Positions 1 to 13,915 of a stretch of 53,766 nucleotides of DNA are shown in pieces (position 1 is the stretch's first letter; the number at the start of each line of letters is the position of its first letter). The translations under genes and the position numbers were made by a program. The stretch lies in NCBI RefSeq assembly GCF_000003605.2, contig NW_003142304.1, forward strand, positions 219,760 through 273,525. The letters run 5' to 3'. The notes below the pieces were generated by a model. It was not told the DNA's origin and did not search any database. It worked only from the letters and a program-made list of their open reading frames with translations. Origin of the DNA: Saccoglossus kowalevskii (lineage: Eukaryota > Hemichordata > Enteropneusta > Harrimaniidae).

Positions 1-95
1 ACGTTGAAGAGGTCGTTTGTGTCGTGCTCGGTTGGATTATACTTGTTACATGTACATTTGGAATAATTAAACGTGTTTACGCAAGTTGTAAAAAC
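1..95 (-). repeat. Dispersed repeat, family 3, copy cut by the window edge
   Basis: The first 95 bases, read in reverse, match 13983-14080: TTTAATTATTCCAAA, GTATAA, CCGACCGAGC and ACACAAACAACCTCTTCAA occur in the same order. Related sequence (GTTACATGTACA, GGAATAAT) also occurs near 17000. Confidence 0.5.
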
Positions 96-226
96 CTGAT
101 ATTTGTTCAACGTAAATTCTCTAAAAACGATAAAATGTTGCAAGAGCTGATAAATGCCCCCGGGGTCTAATAATTCTGGGTGCCGCGTTCTAGGACCAAA
201 AAGTGTTATAGGAGTGAACACCTACA

Positions 227-364
227 TTAAAGCACGGTAGTCGTCGCGCAGCGCGTGTTCGAATTTCATGTATTATATATAAACAATGTATTTTACACGC
301 GTTGTATACGTCGCTATGAGTCCCATATCGAACAGGACGCGGCACGACGACTGTCGCCCTTTAA
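227..364 (+). mobile_element. Family-1 TTAA-ended short inverted-repeat element (MITE)
   Basis: The element begins TTAAAGCACGGTAGTCGTCG and ends CGACGACTGTCGCCCTTTAA, inverted repeats of about 20 bases with a few mismatches, with TTAA at both ends. The interior has a GCGCAGCGCG palindrome and the shared TATACGTCGCTATGAGTCCC block. It is near-identical over its length to the copies at 8688 and 34357. No coding capacity; a TTAA target suggests mobilisation by a piggyBac-like transposase supplied elsewhere. Confidence 0.75.
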
Positions 365-3300
365 CCGACAGTTAGAGTACGACATGCAAGAGTCCCAGGC
401 GCGCATTCATTTGAAGGCAAATATGCTTTTCATCTCATCTGAATCTGACATCGAATGTCATTTAAAAAAAAAAACATGGAAACGCCACCAGCGTTAAATA
501 TATGATATCTTTTATAAAATTCAATATTTCACTTGCATATTTTATAAAGTGGGCATTTTATCAGTCAGCTGTTTGCAACATGGTATGGCTACTTATAAAT
601 ACACGTCATTTACTCGTTCTATTTGTTTATGAACAGTCAGCGGTACACTTTCAGCAAGTTAGCATCAAAATTGTTGACGTCTTTTGCAGTCGTATGCATG
701 TAATTTGTTCCCCATTTCTTTTTTATGCCAACACAATAAAATGTTACACCTGGATGTCTGCCTCGACATTACCCTCTTATGTCACATTGGGTCAGGACCA
801 CCACGTCACATGTCTTATAAAAACTTATATAATCATCATACCTTAGAAAACAAGAAGAAGGTAAACAAAAATGTCGCTTAATTTACCCGAACGTAAACAA
901 TGGGCTGTCAGCAGTTATATCATTAAGGGTATTTTTTTAACATTTTAAATTTGGTCTAGTCCTGTGCACTCACTGTGATAAATGCGGCTTTTAACGCAGT
1001 ATATATTTTTAAACATACAAAAGGGGTTAAAAGGTAACATTTAAAGCTGTTTCTATATATGCTAAATTCGTCGAGTTTAATCAGGCATTTATTGATTAAA
1101 TGTACTGGAGACAAGAACCCACGTAGGAATACGCAGTCGCAGTCGATATAAAATAAACAGAGACTCCTTTGTTTGGTTTGTTTTAAATTAAAGTTACCTA
1201 ATTCAAGTTGATATTCTAAAAACGGGTTCGCGGAACTTTAAATAATTCGCCGTAAATTCTGAATGGGTGCCAGCTTTCGACAGTTGAGTCGATATACGAA
1301 GCAGAACGTGACACGTGACGAAAAAAACGCTGTCAACAAACAAGATGCTGTCTGATTGGTCTGTTGGGTAGATAATGAAGCACAATCTTGTATGTAGCTA
1401 CACACTGACTAGATTTAGGACGCCACGCCACCTGTAAACTTTGTCTCAAATTTCATTTACTCTATTTACGGTTGACCAATATTGACATAATTATAGGTTT
1501 ATTTGAATGAAATAAAAGATACGTTTCCATCATTTTCAAAAGACGACTTCATGATTGATATTAGTGGCGGTGTTCAGACTCGATTGCCATGCGTACAGAA
1601 CAGAGATAACGATCGGAATTCAATATAAACACGGTTACTAAAAAAGATTAGTAACCGTGATATAAAGGACAAACGATGCGTCCGGTCATGTATTTTTTTT
1701 ATTGTTGACAATTGTAAAAAACACATCAAGTGGATAGTAATTTCTAAGCGGTATAATAATAGAGTCAATGAATAATAAATCCTATTTGAATAGACAAAAT
1801 AAAAGTAATGAATCATGTACAATCTTGTATTTTGATATCCAATGTACTCGTGTATGGTCTGACAAATCCGTTTTTAATCGCGTCGTCATAGTTACATAAT
1901 ATCCTTATTTGTTGTGGAAATCATTTGATACATACGATGAGATATTTTTATTAGATTTCACGTCTGATACTAAATTATTTTGTTCATTGAATTGAAATAT
2001 TTCACATATTTGTCATAGTTGTGGGATTACGAGACTTATACCTTTATTTGCTTGCGATGATAATACCCAAGGTTAGCGTGATGCTCAACGTCATTTCCGG
2101 GTGAACTGTTCACCACTTCCTGTCTGATGAATCAGCGCACTGCATACTGCCATATCATTTCCCGATGCGCACAGAACCTTGTCGGCATTCATTGAATTCT
2201 TGGTATATAATTTAGCGACGTAATTTGAAAAGATGGGGCATTGTGTTTGAGATAGTTTGGTATCATAAAGTTTACGTTGTGGGGTAAGCTTGAATGTTTT
2301 TTGAACACTGGAAATATCAGGGTTTTTTTTTTCTTTTACGATGTAAATTGGCAATATAGATAATTTGTAATATTTGTTTAGAGTTACTTTTTGAATATGC
2401 GCATTGTTTTACGTGTGAATTACCTGTCGAATGAAACGCATGCGCATTGATTTAATAGTACGTACAAGTAGATCAATGACCCACTCGCACAAACATTGTA
2501 CATTATTTAGGCAAACGAATTCTAGTTTCGGAAGCAAAACAACATTCTCAGTCGATCCCGGGTGTGTATATAAACACAGACAACAATGCTACATTACTTT
2601 TTGTTGTTGCTTTAATCGCCCTGACAGTCCCATGTCATATGAAGGGAATTACGATTTAATGTCAGATTCAACAGTTTCTAAAATCGAGGACTTGTGTGCG
2701 ATTCTCATAACAATCTGGTTCAAGTGGCGGAGTTCTCTTTAAAATTACGGTAACTGTAATAACTCATATATCAAGGGTGGTAGGTCGGGACTTTGACAAA
2801 TCTGGCGCCGGGTTCGTACAGAAATATTGCCCTCGTCCGCTCATTCATCGTCTTAGTGTCATTTCAAATCTCACCACCACGATGAGCGAAATTTAAAGGG
2901 CTATAAAGCACTACAACGCATTGTAAAATGGGTTTAATTTGAAGAAGAGACACTTTAGTTTTATGGGAGTTACAAATCCGACACCAGTAGATTGTGAGTA
3001 TTTGTCAGGAAGATTGAACAAGATGCGAGCGAGGCTTCTTCACCTGGCATATATCAAAAAGTCCAACACCAATTCGTTTGTTGACCCAGCGTGAAGTGCA
3101 AAGCGACCCCACGCATATTTTGTGTGTTTTTTCCCGATACATGACGTTAATCCTTGCTTTGATTGCTATCAGTATTTCCCTCGCTTCTCTAGTCGTAGTC
3201 CGGGCCTCCGTGTCTGTTGCTATGGGTTAAGAATGTAAGATAAAACCTTATCTTGCTCTAAAAATATCCCCCAACGGGTCAACTATGTTATCATCTATGT

Positions 3301-3990
3301 TAACAGGTTAAATTCGGGAATCAGGGGATTTAACTGTCTTGTTTTAACCATTAAGTTTGAATAAATCGACTAATTAGATATTTCTAATCCATCTGTATAT
3401 AACGAAATGTTACGTTTACAAACTACCACATGAATTAGTTGTCGCATTGTGTATTCCCATAAACCTTTTTTTAGTTTCAATGTAGTGAACCGCCACGGTT
3501 GTATTATTGCAGATTACACAACTTCACATTGTACCGAGTCTCGCATAACGTGTACCACAGTCCCTGTGCGTGTACCCTACATTGTGTTTACGTGAACTGT
3601 GAATTGACCACATTTAGCCGTGTTTTGTATGTTTCTTTGGTTTCGTGACGATTCGTAACATAAGTGCGTATCTATCCGAAACTTCCAGATTACCTATACA
3701 CGTACTCAGAAATACACAATGACAAAATACTATTATTACTTGAATGTCAGATTATGTTTATTCACAATACACGTACCCAACTCCCTGGTTTAAACTTGGA
3801 CACATCCTAAGTTCACTGAAAAATAAGATCTTGAAGTTGATTGGTCGGAACGTAACCACGTGGTGGTGACTAAGACTCAATACTGACTCGGAATCAATAT
3901 CGAAAATCCTGTGACCCGTGTTTGCAATGATATACAACAAAAATGGCTCCAACAGTTTATACTGTGGTTCACTCGGTTTAATGAAACGTC
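365..3990. other. Non-coding stretch
   Basis: Apart from the hairpin at 1630-1659 I see only AT-rich unique sequence. The open frames here are short and have no usable splice sites or protein-like composition. Confidence 0.5.
1630..1659. repeat. Perfect 10-base hairpin
   Basis: CACGGTTACT at 1630-1639 and its exact complement AGTAACCGTG at 1650-1659 enclose a ten-base A-rich loop. No adjacent gene gives it a role. Confidence 0.6.
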
Positions 3991-4106
3991 ATAGTTACCT
4001 CAATGTCGGTAGTTATTCAGTTTTAATGACCCTCGGAAGAAACTATAAATAATTAATTCCTATTTGGGTCATTAAAATTAATATTGACCGACACTGAGGT
4101 AACTAT
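3991..4106. repeat. Two-tier foldback element
   Basis: The outer arms ATAGTTACCTCAATGTCGGT (3991-4010) and ACCGACACTGAGGTAACTAT (4087-4106) pair with one mismatch. Inner arms TTAATGACCC and GGGTCATTAA pair perfectly. The whole 116 bases can fold into a long hairpin, which suggests a small MITE; a structured RNA is less likely. Confidence 0.6.
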
Positions 4107-4956
4107 TTGTTTAATATGTGACATTGTTGAGTGTATTGAAAGAGGTGCTATAGTTTTTAAATATTTAAAAATGCATGACAGTATTAGTCTGTAGTTGTTT
4201 TATGCATAACGTTGGTCACGTGGCGGCGGTTATTTACAGTAAGATAAAGAGTAAATATCTGGAGAAATAAATGATAAGCACGCACAATCCCATTCCGTAA
4301 TTACGTCATTATACACGATGGACGTCACGGCGATATAACGTCGATTCTCGCGTTGGTGTTGTATTTACAACAACGTGATAGGAATGACATCGACCAAGGT
4401 AAATGATCGTACTGAATATTTAACCATACCAATAAATAAATAAAGTCTGGTCAATAATTCACAAGTCTATGAGACATTAACTATAAGCGGTATGTTTTCA
4501 GCTCAATGGCATCGTATTTAATATTCAAGTGGACATGGTGTTATAACATTCGACTGTTCTAATTGTGTTAAACTTCATATTTATATCGAAAAGCTGAATT
4601 CATCTTGTGAATCAATAGGATGCTATTCATGTAGTATTTCAGTTGTCGTATTTTTTTTACTACTGTGTCCATATAACTATACTGTCTCCCGCTGTGAAAT
4701 GTCTTGGTTGTTGTAAAAATGGCGTCTACTTGTCCCACGTAGTCTTAGATCCGACTATCAGCATGCCCATTGTGTTGTTCTCGACGATGTCATTATCATT
4801 AGTTCAAGGGTCTTGAAAAACAATAGCAGTGACATAAACACGAGTTCTCATCTGTACCAGGTGTAGAAGTTATCGGGAAACAATGAACAGCGCCACCACG
4901 AGGGTTTGTGAGAGATTACTGGTGGTGCAGTTGCTTATTTGTTATAATCAATTCAA

Positions 4957-5345
4957 AGATACTGTTTATTATCTATAGGATCATACTGTTCATTATGTAT
5001 ACTCATACTGTTCATTATCTGTGGAGTCATACTGTTCATTATCTATGGAATCATACTGTTCATTATCTATGGAATCATACTGTTCATGATATATGGGGTC
5101 ATACGGTTCATTATCTATGAGGTCATACTGTTCATGATATATGGGGTCATACTGTTCATTATCCATGGGATCATACTGGTCATTATCTATGGGGGTCATA
5201 CTGTTCATTATATATGGGATCATACTGGTCATTATCTATGGAATCATACTGTTCATGATCTATAAGATCGTACTGTTCATGATATATGGGGTCATACGGT
5301 TCATTATCTATGGAAACATACTGTTCATGATCTACGGGATCATTA
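4957..5345. repeat. 24-base minisatellite, about 16 units
   Basis: The unit is close to TCATACTGTTCATTATCTAT plus GGRR, repeated with a 24-base period (for example starts at 5051 and 5075) and mild variation such as CATGATATATGG. Because 24 is a multiple of three, both strands stay open across much of the array (an 8-residue period HTVHYLWN forward). I treat these frames as by-products. Confidence 0.85.
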
Positions 5346-5807
5346 CGATTATTTAGCAGGTGTCATTATGCAATGGTTATTTTTGGATGCTAGTATGTGA
5401 TGTTGTGTACGGTGGTCATTTTTGTGAGTTTGTTACCTAGCTTGCCATCATGCTGATAATGATGTATAGAAGGGAAACCCGATTAATTTAAGTGAGGAAT
5501 ATACGAGTTTTGAGTGTTTTGGTTGCTACGCTACTAGGCGCTCGCCAACTTGAGTGTCAACACTGCAACAGACAAAAACCCCAGACAAAAATAGTGAGTG
5601 AAGTGACTAGATTTCATAAGAAGGTTTGTTGCTGTTTGGTTTATAAACACGGTTGGACGATAGTTCCCCGGGGTGGTTCCCTTTTGTGATAGAAATATGA
5701 ACTTTAAAATGGTTACCATGACGACACCAAATCTGTATGTTCGGTACAAAACGTTCGGTGCCGTAATCCCATATAGTCTTACACTGCCGGCACAGAAAGT
5801 ATACAGA

Positions 5808-5818
5808 GGGGGGGGGGG
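5808..5818 (+). repeat. G homopolymer (11)
   Basis: An unbroken run of 11 G. Similar runs occur at 27242-27254 and 44496-44506. These are likely length-variable and error-prone in sequencing. Confidence 0.8.
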
Positions 5819-5839
5819 CAAGGAGGAGTGGCTGATACA

Positions 5840-6150
5840 GTTTTACAGCAAATAAAAAGGGCTTCTTACAATTTACAAGGAAAAAAACATTTTTACAGTT
5901 TACAGTGAAAATTGAATGTTTACAGTTTACACAGAAAATAAAGGTTATTTTACATTTTACGGAAAATTAAGAAAGAAAACCTAGAAAATTCTTGTACGTA
6001 CCGAGAAAAATTACACATTTTTACAGTGTACGAAAAAAAATATTTGATTGATTACGTTGTACGTCTAGCCTGTGATCACAGAATTACGGAATTTATTTTT
6101 TCAATTTACGTTGTACGAACAAAAAAATATTGCAATTATGTTGAACGAAA
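5840..6150. repeat. Degenerate A/T-rich tandem array
   Basis: Units of roughly 28-30 bases centred on TTTACAGTTTAC or TTACGTTGTACG, followed by A-rich spacers, recur about eight times with heavy divergence. Confidence 0.5.
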
Positions 6151-6255
6151 ATAACCCTTGCCCTCCCCCTATACAAAACCTCTCTTCGATGAACTTGATC
6201 TTGTTAGTTGCATCCTAGTCGCATCGTTGTATTTTTCGGATTCCAGTTCAGAATC

Positions 6256-6275
6256 TGTTTGTTTGTTTGTTTGTT
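6256..6275 (+). repeat. Short (GTTT)n microsatellite
   Basis: Four to five consecutive GTTT units. Confidence 0.6.
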
Positions 6276-6279
6276 GAAA

Positions 6280-9200
6280 GTTTCGTCAAATAATGACGTC
6301 ACCGTCTTGTCGTGGCCGCCATGTTGCCACCACCTGTTAGCTACAATTATTTACATAGCACTATCAACAATAATTATCCCACTTCATATATTGCACACGA
6401 AGTCATTTTTTTTTATCCAGTAACATCTCTCAGTCATGAATCATTCATTCCCTTAAGGTAGATTATGCTACTCATGCTATTTTGAAATATTCGCATATTT
6501 TTGCGCATACGCATGCATCTGAGGCAATATGTAATGTCATGGACTGTCTATAATTGATTCAATATTATGTAATAGTATGCAGACGTTTTTTGTTCACTCA
6601 AAAATTACGTTTTAACAAATGTTTCCAAAGACCACTTACTGCCCTTAAAACCTGCTGAAATTACGACATGCACCTTATAAGATAGATACTATATACATAC
6701 ACGTACATGTATATAGTATGTATATACATTGGGATAATTTCATTTCATAGAGAGAACAACACTAATACAGAACAACACTGATTATTTTTATTGCGTATTT
6801 ATTGTACATAAGTTTTTCACAAACTTTGTATTGCGATGGTGACCAGGTATTTGTATGCACTTTTATCTTCATATCGTCATACGTGTAAAAATAAAGATAA
6901 TTACATTGTCGAGTTTGTCGCCATCTTGAAAACGTCAACGTGTCCCAACAATGACAGTCACATCTGTCAACTTTATTTGCTCATGTCGCATAACACATTG
7001 ATAAATGTGTGAAGGGGGAGTCATTGACCTCACTGAATTTATAGTATTCTGGCACGTAGGCATCGAGCCTTTTGACTACAACGTGTCGAAATGTAACTGT
7101 ACCCCGAAATCACCAGGGTATAAGGCTTTAAGTGGATACAACTATGAAAGTCGATGAACGACCTTCTAAAGTAAATGACACTCGACTGAGAGAATATTTG
7201 TAGAATGTAACGCCAATATATAGGTGCTAGGAAAATAGTTCGAGTCGTCGGCGGTGAAATGTACATCCTGTCGAAGTTGGGGTTCAAACTGACAAACTGG
7301 GTCTAATATAATTTATGAGCAAATTGATCCTTGGGTAAATAACGTAAAGTTTATTTGTCCCCAAAACTGGAAAGGTTCTGTAAAAATATTTCACACATTG
7401 CTTCGGAAATTTAGTATGGTGTATTTTGAAAAAATAGAATTTTCTGATTTTATTGGGAGTAAATTGAACGCGGATATAGCATTATAATAAATACAGGAAA
7501 CCATAGCAACAAGCAGGGTTACATGTTGTTGTTTTTCGCAACACAATTGCATATCTATTAAAATGGGAGCATATATTCTTTGGCTTGAAATGCCATTCCA
7601 TGAACGTCGATGAAAGTTTCGATGAGAAGTTGTTATAATATAAGGACTGCGATTTAAAATGTCTGCGTACGTCATCCGCATTTGTTCTCTACTGAGAGTA
7701 ACGTTCTATGATTACGTCATTTCTATTTTTAGTAAGACCTCGTAGTGTTTACACAAATTATTTTAAATTTAAGAGTGCGTGATTTTTTTTAATGTCGCAA
7801 TGGATTTCATAAATAATGTTTGTAGCGCAGATTAATACAAGTTAGTTTTGTTAAATTGAAACACATCAAGTCATGACATTTATGATGATGTAGCTCGGGA
7901 TATTTTTTTAATAAATTTATTATAGTTAATAATGATACATTAAATTGGATGAATGGGTCAACAAAACTGACTCACGGAGCTGGTTAGATGATCAAATTGG
8001 AAAATAGACTGCATTAATTTCTATGGAAGACAACACATATGAAATATTACATTTCTCCAATTTAGTTGCATCTCTGGTTTGTATACACTTATTAAATGAC
8101 AGTCACATCATTTTAACCGTCACGCCAAAGGCACGGACTAAAATAAACTGCTCAAATTATGATGGTATCATACGCTTAAATGTATAAATGAGAAATACAA
8201 AAAAAAAATGAAACTGTTAGCTTGAAAGTGTATTGTCGGGGTTTTGGCTGCATTCAGTCGCGAGGATAGAATAATTACAATGTCACCTTGGTTGATGAAA
8301 TATTGTTACTTGGGGGTGATCATGGATACCACGTGGGATTAACACTGATGGAAATTAATTGTCAATTAAATAAATCTGTCGCTTTCTATTACACAGAGGG
8401 ACAATGCGAATAACTTATAACGCATGCGCCTTAGACTTTTTTATTATTTCATCGAACGAATATGTTTGCTGCCAAAGCGACGATTATTTTATGAAAGTTT
8501 TTTATCCTCATTGCTTCTTTAAGTTTTTATTATTCATCGTTAGATTCTGTGAAGTTCTGCGTATACCCCTCGTGAATCACTATGTAACTGTGTTCGTTCA
8601 GAACTAATATATAATTGGTACAATTAATTAGACTAGAGAATTATTCATTACCACGCCTTCTCCCCTTCAGTAAGGGCAGCAATAAAGTTACAGCGTGGTG
8701 GTCGTCGCGCAGCGCGTGGTCGAATTTCATGTAAACAAACAATGTATTTTACACGGGTTGTATACGTCGCTATGAGTCCCATATCGAACAGGACGCGGCA
8801 CGACGACTGCCGCCCTTTAAAGGGCAATGGAGGTCTACCGGTTTCCCATCTTCGCCAGCCAAGGTCTGTTTTTCTTGTCACTATGCTTTAATGGATTTTA
8901 TTCTGAATCAGCGAATGTGTATTTAAGTACGCCCAATTTGACAATTCTACGTCCCGCCATTGTAAGACACCTCTATTGGATGCAAGATTTAGAGGCGCTT
9001 CCAATCAGATTCATGTATTTTACTGAGGTTAAATGCTATTTTGGTAGAATTACACATGGGGTCATGCTTACATCGAGTTCGCGAAACCTTGCGATTCGGG
9101 CGATGCCGGTTAGCTTGTCCTGTCACGCTTGATGCAGCAGTAAGTTACACCTCAATCAAATATTCAACTGTTGATTCTCTTAAAACAGTTCGTAACAATT

Positions 9201-11818
9201 TTACGCGTGTCTAATGATCACACTGACAGATCCAACTAGCACCGTAAGTCTGTCGTCATGCATCAAATAGCCACACACAATCGTGTATATGGCGGCGGAG
9301 GGCGAGTTGGGACTCGAGTTAACAGTTTTGAACTAATTGTTATTCACAGCGGCATGCCAGTCACTTAGTGCTTAAACAGTCAGGCTTTATATGTACCACT
9401 GTATTGTTGACAAAACCGTACATCTAAGTAAAAACGTGATACGCATTCAAGAATGTTTCGAAGAATTTGTGATTGCAATTTAGTGATTATGATCACCATG
9501 GATACACTACGAAATGTTCAAGCTTTGGCGATGCAATGGAATTAGGTGATCACCATGGCAATGGTGTAATTATCAAACTGTAAACTTTGAAATGATCGAT
9601 CCCTTGAGACAAAGGAATGAAATAGGTGCTGGAATTTATACTAGACTTCGGTTGCCCAGAAACGCCGCGACTTAGAACATTTGTTAAGATCTGGCGTCGC
9701 CCTGGTTGGAACTTCAAGTTGGTGAGAAGATGGAACCCATAATTCATCTTATTAAGTTCTGAATAACATCGACCGGGACAAATGAGAACGCCAAAACACT
9801 GATCAAGCAAATAATTCAGGTGACTCGTTGGCACAAATGAAGGTTTTATTTTTCATTTATCGTGCGTACCCCTGATCTTGACATTGGTGCCAATGTACCA
9901 TGTTACGGTCACCGTGTATTAATAACGGAGAATGTTGGGTCTGTTCTTGTTCATTGTTTGGTATAGAACTTCTCTTTTAGAAGTACTAGAAACATAAATT
10001 GGAAATTGTCTGCCGACAGTATAACATGGGGTGTGTTGTCCGAATATTTTAAACAACGAATGACCAGCGGCGAGTTTAACGAATGTACTCTTGTATGTAA
10101 TGTATATAACGAAATATACGCAATATGAAAACGGATATAATAGTAATATGCAATGTTGTATTTCCTTCGAGGCTAATTTACCCTTTAAAAAAGTTCCCCG
10201 CATTACAGACTCATATTTCATTTTTCAAATTAATTTAATAATACATTAATTTAATTTCACTGACTTATGAAAATATTATTAGAAGTTACTTTGTTTAAAA
10301 TAACATGCAAACATACGCATTTTATTAGTAATTGAAACACCATAGTCCTGAATTGTCTCGATTGGTCGACCATGTTCCAATCTACACAAGAATGCGCCCT
10401 CAATAGGCTCTAAGGTGAAAGGTGGTTTATAATAGCTTTTTTTACAAGTAGATCAGCATGTAGTAGAATCGGTATTTTTCACTAATTTGACATCAGCTTT
10501 AATGCTCACGTAGTACAATGGAAACTCACTCAATGCGTATGTGTATGCATTTACTTATCAAACTAGCCTAACATAATCTCGTATTGCTTGCTAAAAGAAG
10601 TTTTTGTTTTTTTACAAACTGACTCGGTACTTCGACATGTCATTGAATTGACAAGTATCGTAGTCACAGGCGCGTGCTATCGCAGATGATTTTATTTTTA
10701 GACTTGAGAGTTTAGTCAAGCAGAACAGTGACAAGTATGCCCAAATAAACCGTCCACATCACTAGAATGATTGTCCGCTGTGTGTATTCGATCATACTAC
10801 GAACAGCCAACGACTGACTGTTAATAAGAGGTATACTGCGACACAGAGCCGTTGACCGCTGAATTCAGTCTTACGTTTGACTGAAATCGACTAATATAAT
10901 ATTACACCCCGAGGCGTCCACGTAGTGATACGGTCACGTGATGTTTTGCGGCTTTGCCCCGATTTCCATTCACTCTCACTATCCGGACAAAAAACACCGG
11001 ATTACGATGTATGAATGGATAGCTTTTCAGAAATATTCCATATAAATGTGTTACTATTTTAAGCAACAGTGAATACGAATCAAAGACACTAGTGTTTCTT
11101 AGTCTCTTTGTACGAATGCGGTGTTTCTACGAAGAGTCATGTGGACGAAACAACACCCTACCGGGTGAAACAGCCGCGTTGCTTCACCGATATTAATTGT
11201 CCATGTCTAAAACCAACACGACTCAGGAACGAAAGCTATTTTCAGGCTCATTGTCATTTTATTTGTTCAAGATTCAACCACTTGATGGCATACTTTTTAC
11301 AACCCCCTGACCCTGAATGACCCTATAAAAACTTGCCTCATACAGTACAGGTCACCGATGGTACAGGCCAACGCGGTTGGTACGAAACGAGGGCAGTGGT
11401 CCAACTTCGTCGCACTGGCATGTCACAGCGCAGTGTAAAAAAAAAATATGTGCGAATCGACAAGCAGAAGTACCTTATAATACATGATGTTTTATTTCAT
11501 AATATTTACCCAATTACTGACAGTGCTAGGTCCGAACTGGTTCTATAAATAGCTTAGATTTGAGCGATTTGAAAAAAAAAACTTCTAGCAGTCACTGTGT
11601 ACAATTCAAGCGCTGTGATATTATTTTTCCACTCCACAGCAAGTGGGCCAACGAGTCACCGAATGCGGCATGTCACGGCCAGTTATCGGATTATTGGCCA
11701 CCACGGCGAAGTCTACTCTTTGGTGACACGAACACTCGTGTTTACCGTATGCGTCATTCGCGGATCTGCTGCGAGCCAGCTCTTATATTAACTCTGCCCG
11801 TTTACTTGTGTCTTGTAG
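6280..11818. other. Non-coding stretch left of the ankyrin exon
   Basis: Contains the family-1 element at 8688, an imperfect AT palindrome near 6687-6718 (ACTATATACAT / ATGTATATAGT) and no defensible exon. If the ankyrin exon belongs to a larger array, some of its upstream exons should lie here or beyond the left edge. Confidence 0.4.
8688..8820 (+). mobile_element. Family-1 MITE copy
   Basis: This copy has the full core (GGTCGTCGCGCAGCGCG, then the CGTCGCTATGAGTCCC block) and an intact right end CTGCCGCCCTTTAA. The left TTAA is decayed to TTAC. Confidence 0.75.
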
Positions 11819-11917
11819 GGCGGCGCTTCTGTTCTGATCACGGCCGTTGCGTCTGGGAACGTGGAAATAGTACAACTATTGCTAAAGAATGGATTTAATA
11901 CCATCGTCACAAACCAC
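11819..11917 (+). CDS. Internal exon encoding one ankyrin repeat
   Basis: A 99-base exon lies between a TTGTAG acceptor and a strong CAC|GTAAGT donor. It is phase 0 at both ends and encodes exactly 33 residues, the size of one ankyrin repeat, as is common for ankyrin exons. The translation fits the repeat consensus: GASVLITAVASGN (first helix), then VEIVQLLLKNGFN (second helix and start of the loop). Ankyrin repeats are protein-binding helix pairs. One repeat cannot fold alone, so neighbouring repeat exons must exist, but I did not find convincing ones within several kb. The next compatible exon on this strand is the ankyrin-like one at 31398. Assigning both to one gene rests on matching phase, strand and fold, and remains inference. 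Confidence 0.72.
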
Positions 11918-13915
11918 GTAAGTACTAAAGAACCCTCAAAGTTCATAACTAGTAGGATATGCTACAGACGTTGTTTGACGCACGTGTTCCGGCTTCCAGG
12001 GAGTATATGTATAGTTGAGATCAGTAGATGCACAGCGCAAATATTGAACTATCAGCGTATCTGTCCAAACAGCTTGATTCAAATAACGCCATTGAATAAC
12101 GATGGTATATCAAAATGCATATACGGAGTTATTGGGTGTGGTACTGTAGGTCTGTAGGTTGTTGGGGCTCTTTTAGACCAATCGAAAACGGAAGTAGGTT
12201 TTATGCGAGTAATTTCACGGTGTAGTTCTATGTAATGTCTAAAGACCATTTCAATTTGAGCGCGATTATGCGAAAATATATCACCATGTCCATGAATTTC
12301 ACAACAATGAGTGGTAAGATCAGGTGACAGATAATGGTGGGAACTGTCACATGTTCGGTTGGTATTGGTTTAACAATTTTCGACATCTTACAGCGATGTT
12401 GTAAACAAGTTGTTGCTCGTGGGTATATCGACGATGAAAATTACTGAAGTAAATAAATAAATTTCATTTCAGATGTTAAACAAATATACACTGCAGTCGT
12501 GCTTTAACGGAGAAATAATTTAATGCTCGGTATCTTTTCTTCGGTTGTTTTATTGTCACATAAACGTATTTTAGGTGTATGTCCCAAATACGCAGTACCT
12601 ACCAATTCTTGCATGGCAGTGGTATAAACGATTATCACCGAATGAGATTGTTTATCGGTAATGATACATCGATACCACGATGATTGTCTCGATTGCAGTC
12701 TACGGCAAAGAGAACGTCGTGTTTGTGTTTGCTTGTTTTACCGCGATGTCATTCGAGCGATCGCGTTACGACTTTGAAATAACACGGATACGTTTCTGAC
12801 GGTGGTGTCATTACCAGGGAGCGGTGTCCCTTTATGGTGATTGCAGTGAGTCCTGCGACGGTTTAGAAGTTTGGTGATTTTCTGACTTTGAAACTTGTTT
12901 AGTTATTTATTTTCATCCATACACCATGCTTAATTAAATATGTGTCCAAGGACATCTCCTGTCACATGATTTTTTACATCAATTTACATTGTCAGTCTGA
13001 CAAGTTTAAAAAACGTGAATAGATACAGTTTGGAGGGCTGGAACGCAATATTTAATATGACAACATCATACGATTTTGACCTGATGAAATTAATGGCTTC
13101 GCTCTGTAAGGTCCATTTTCATGGATATTACCCATGGAATTGTAACAATGTCGCATTTAATACGGCATTTGACATTATTTGACCTCTAATTGACCCGAGT
13201 TGACATGGTACACACAAGCGTGTTAATTGGACCCCGCGGCCTAACTGAATATGACAGGACTATCTTCTGAGGGTTACCTATTTTAAATCGGGGTGCTGTT
13301 GGAATTTGTCTTTTTGCGCATATTTTATTCACGTATGACTGTCGACAATGTTTTTGATTCACATTTCTTGGAATCATTTCACATCATGTAGCCGCCGTAT
13401 ATTTTTTTATGTTAGCATACGGTAATTTTGAATCTTCCCAAGTCCCTAATTTTCAAATGGAGAAACCCTGTTTTCAATTACTCGTATTACTGAGTGCAAT
13501 ACTATATATATTTATACACCCATTCGACTTGAAAAATTAAACACCATTCAGATATCTGTTTTAACTACTATTTGAGCTTGTTTTTATTTGGTTACAATGA
13601 TAAAGGGTTCATTTCCTCAGCCAGAAAACGTGTTTTTTATTACGACTGATTTAGATAGCGGTAGTGCATTTGTAGATGTATGTAATTTATACCTTAATGG
13701 AGGCCTTGGATACTGGCACCAACTGCTGCGAGCACTTACGTATTTCATGCTCAAGCTTTAATATTCCTTATTAAATGTTCACACTTATATTAAGTAAACA
13801 ACTACTTGAACTTGTGTAAAGGCACGGAAACATGATTAGCTTGTGTTTGACCCCATATGTTAGGTTACACACTTAGACTTGTACTTGTAAGTTGAGAAGG
13901 GAAATGAGATGGAAT

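Noticed and set aside
255-497. Open frame across the first family-1 element
   Set aside because: It starts inside the mobile element without an ATG and its peptide repeats at the other copies, so it is a by-product.
2431-2742. 103-codon frame containing a protein-like part (SYEGNYDLMSDSTVSKIEDL) after a CCTGACAG acceptor
   Set aside because: No acceptable donor before the in-frame stop at 2740, and no domain recognised. An exon cannot be excluded but is not supported.
4373-4399. ATGACATCGACCAAG followed by GTAAAT as a start exon
   Set aside because: Five codons only; far too little to distinguish from chance.
8827-9132. 101-codon frame with hydrophobic start (VYRFPIFASQGLFFLSLCFN) near a GTAAGT at 9138
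   Set aside because: Its stop precedes the donor, the frame overlapping the donor is unlike protein, and no acceptor fits.
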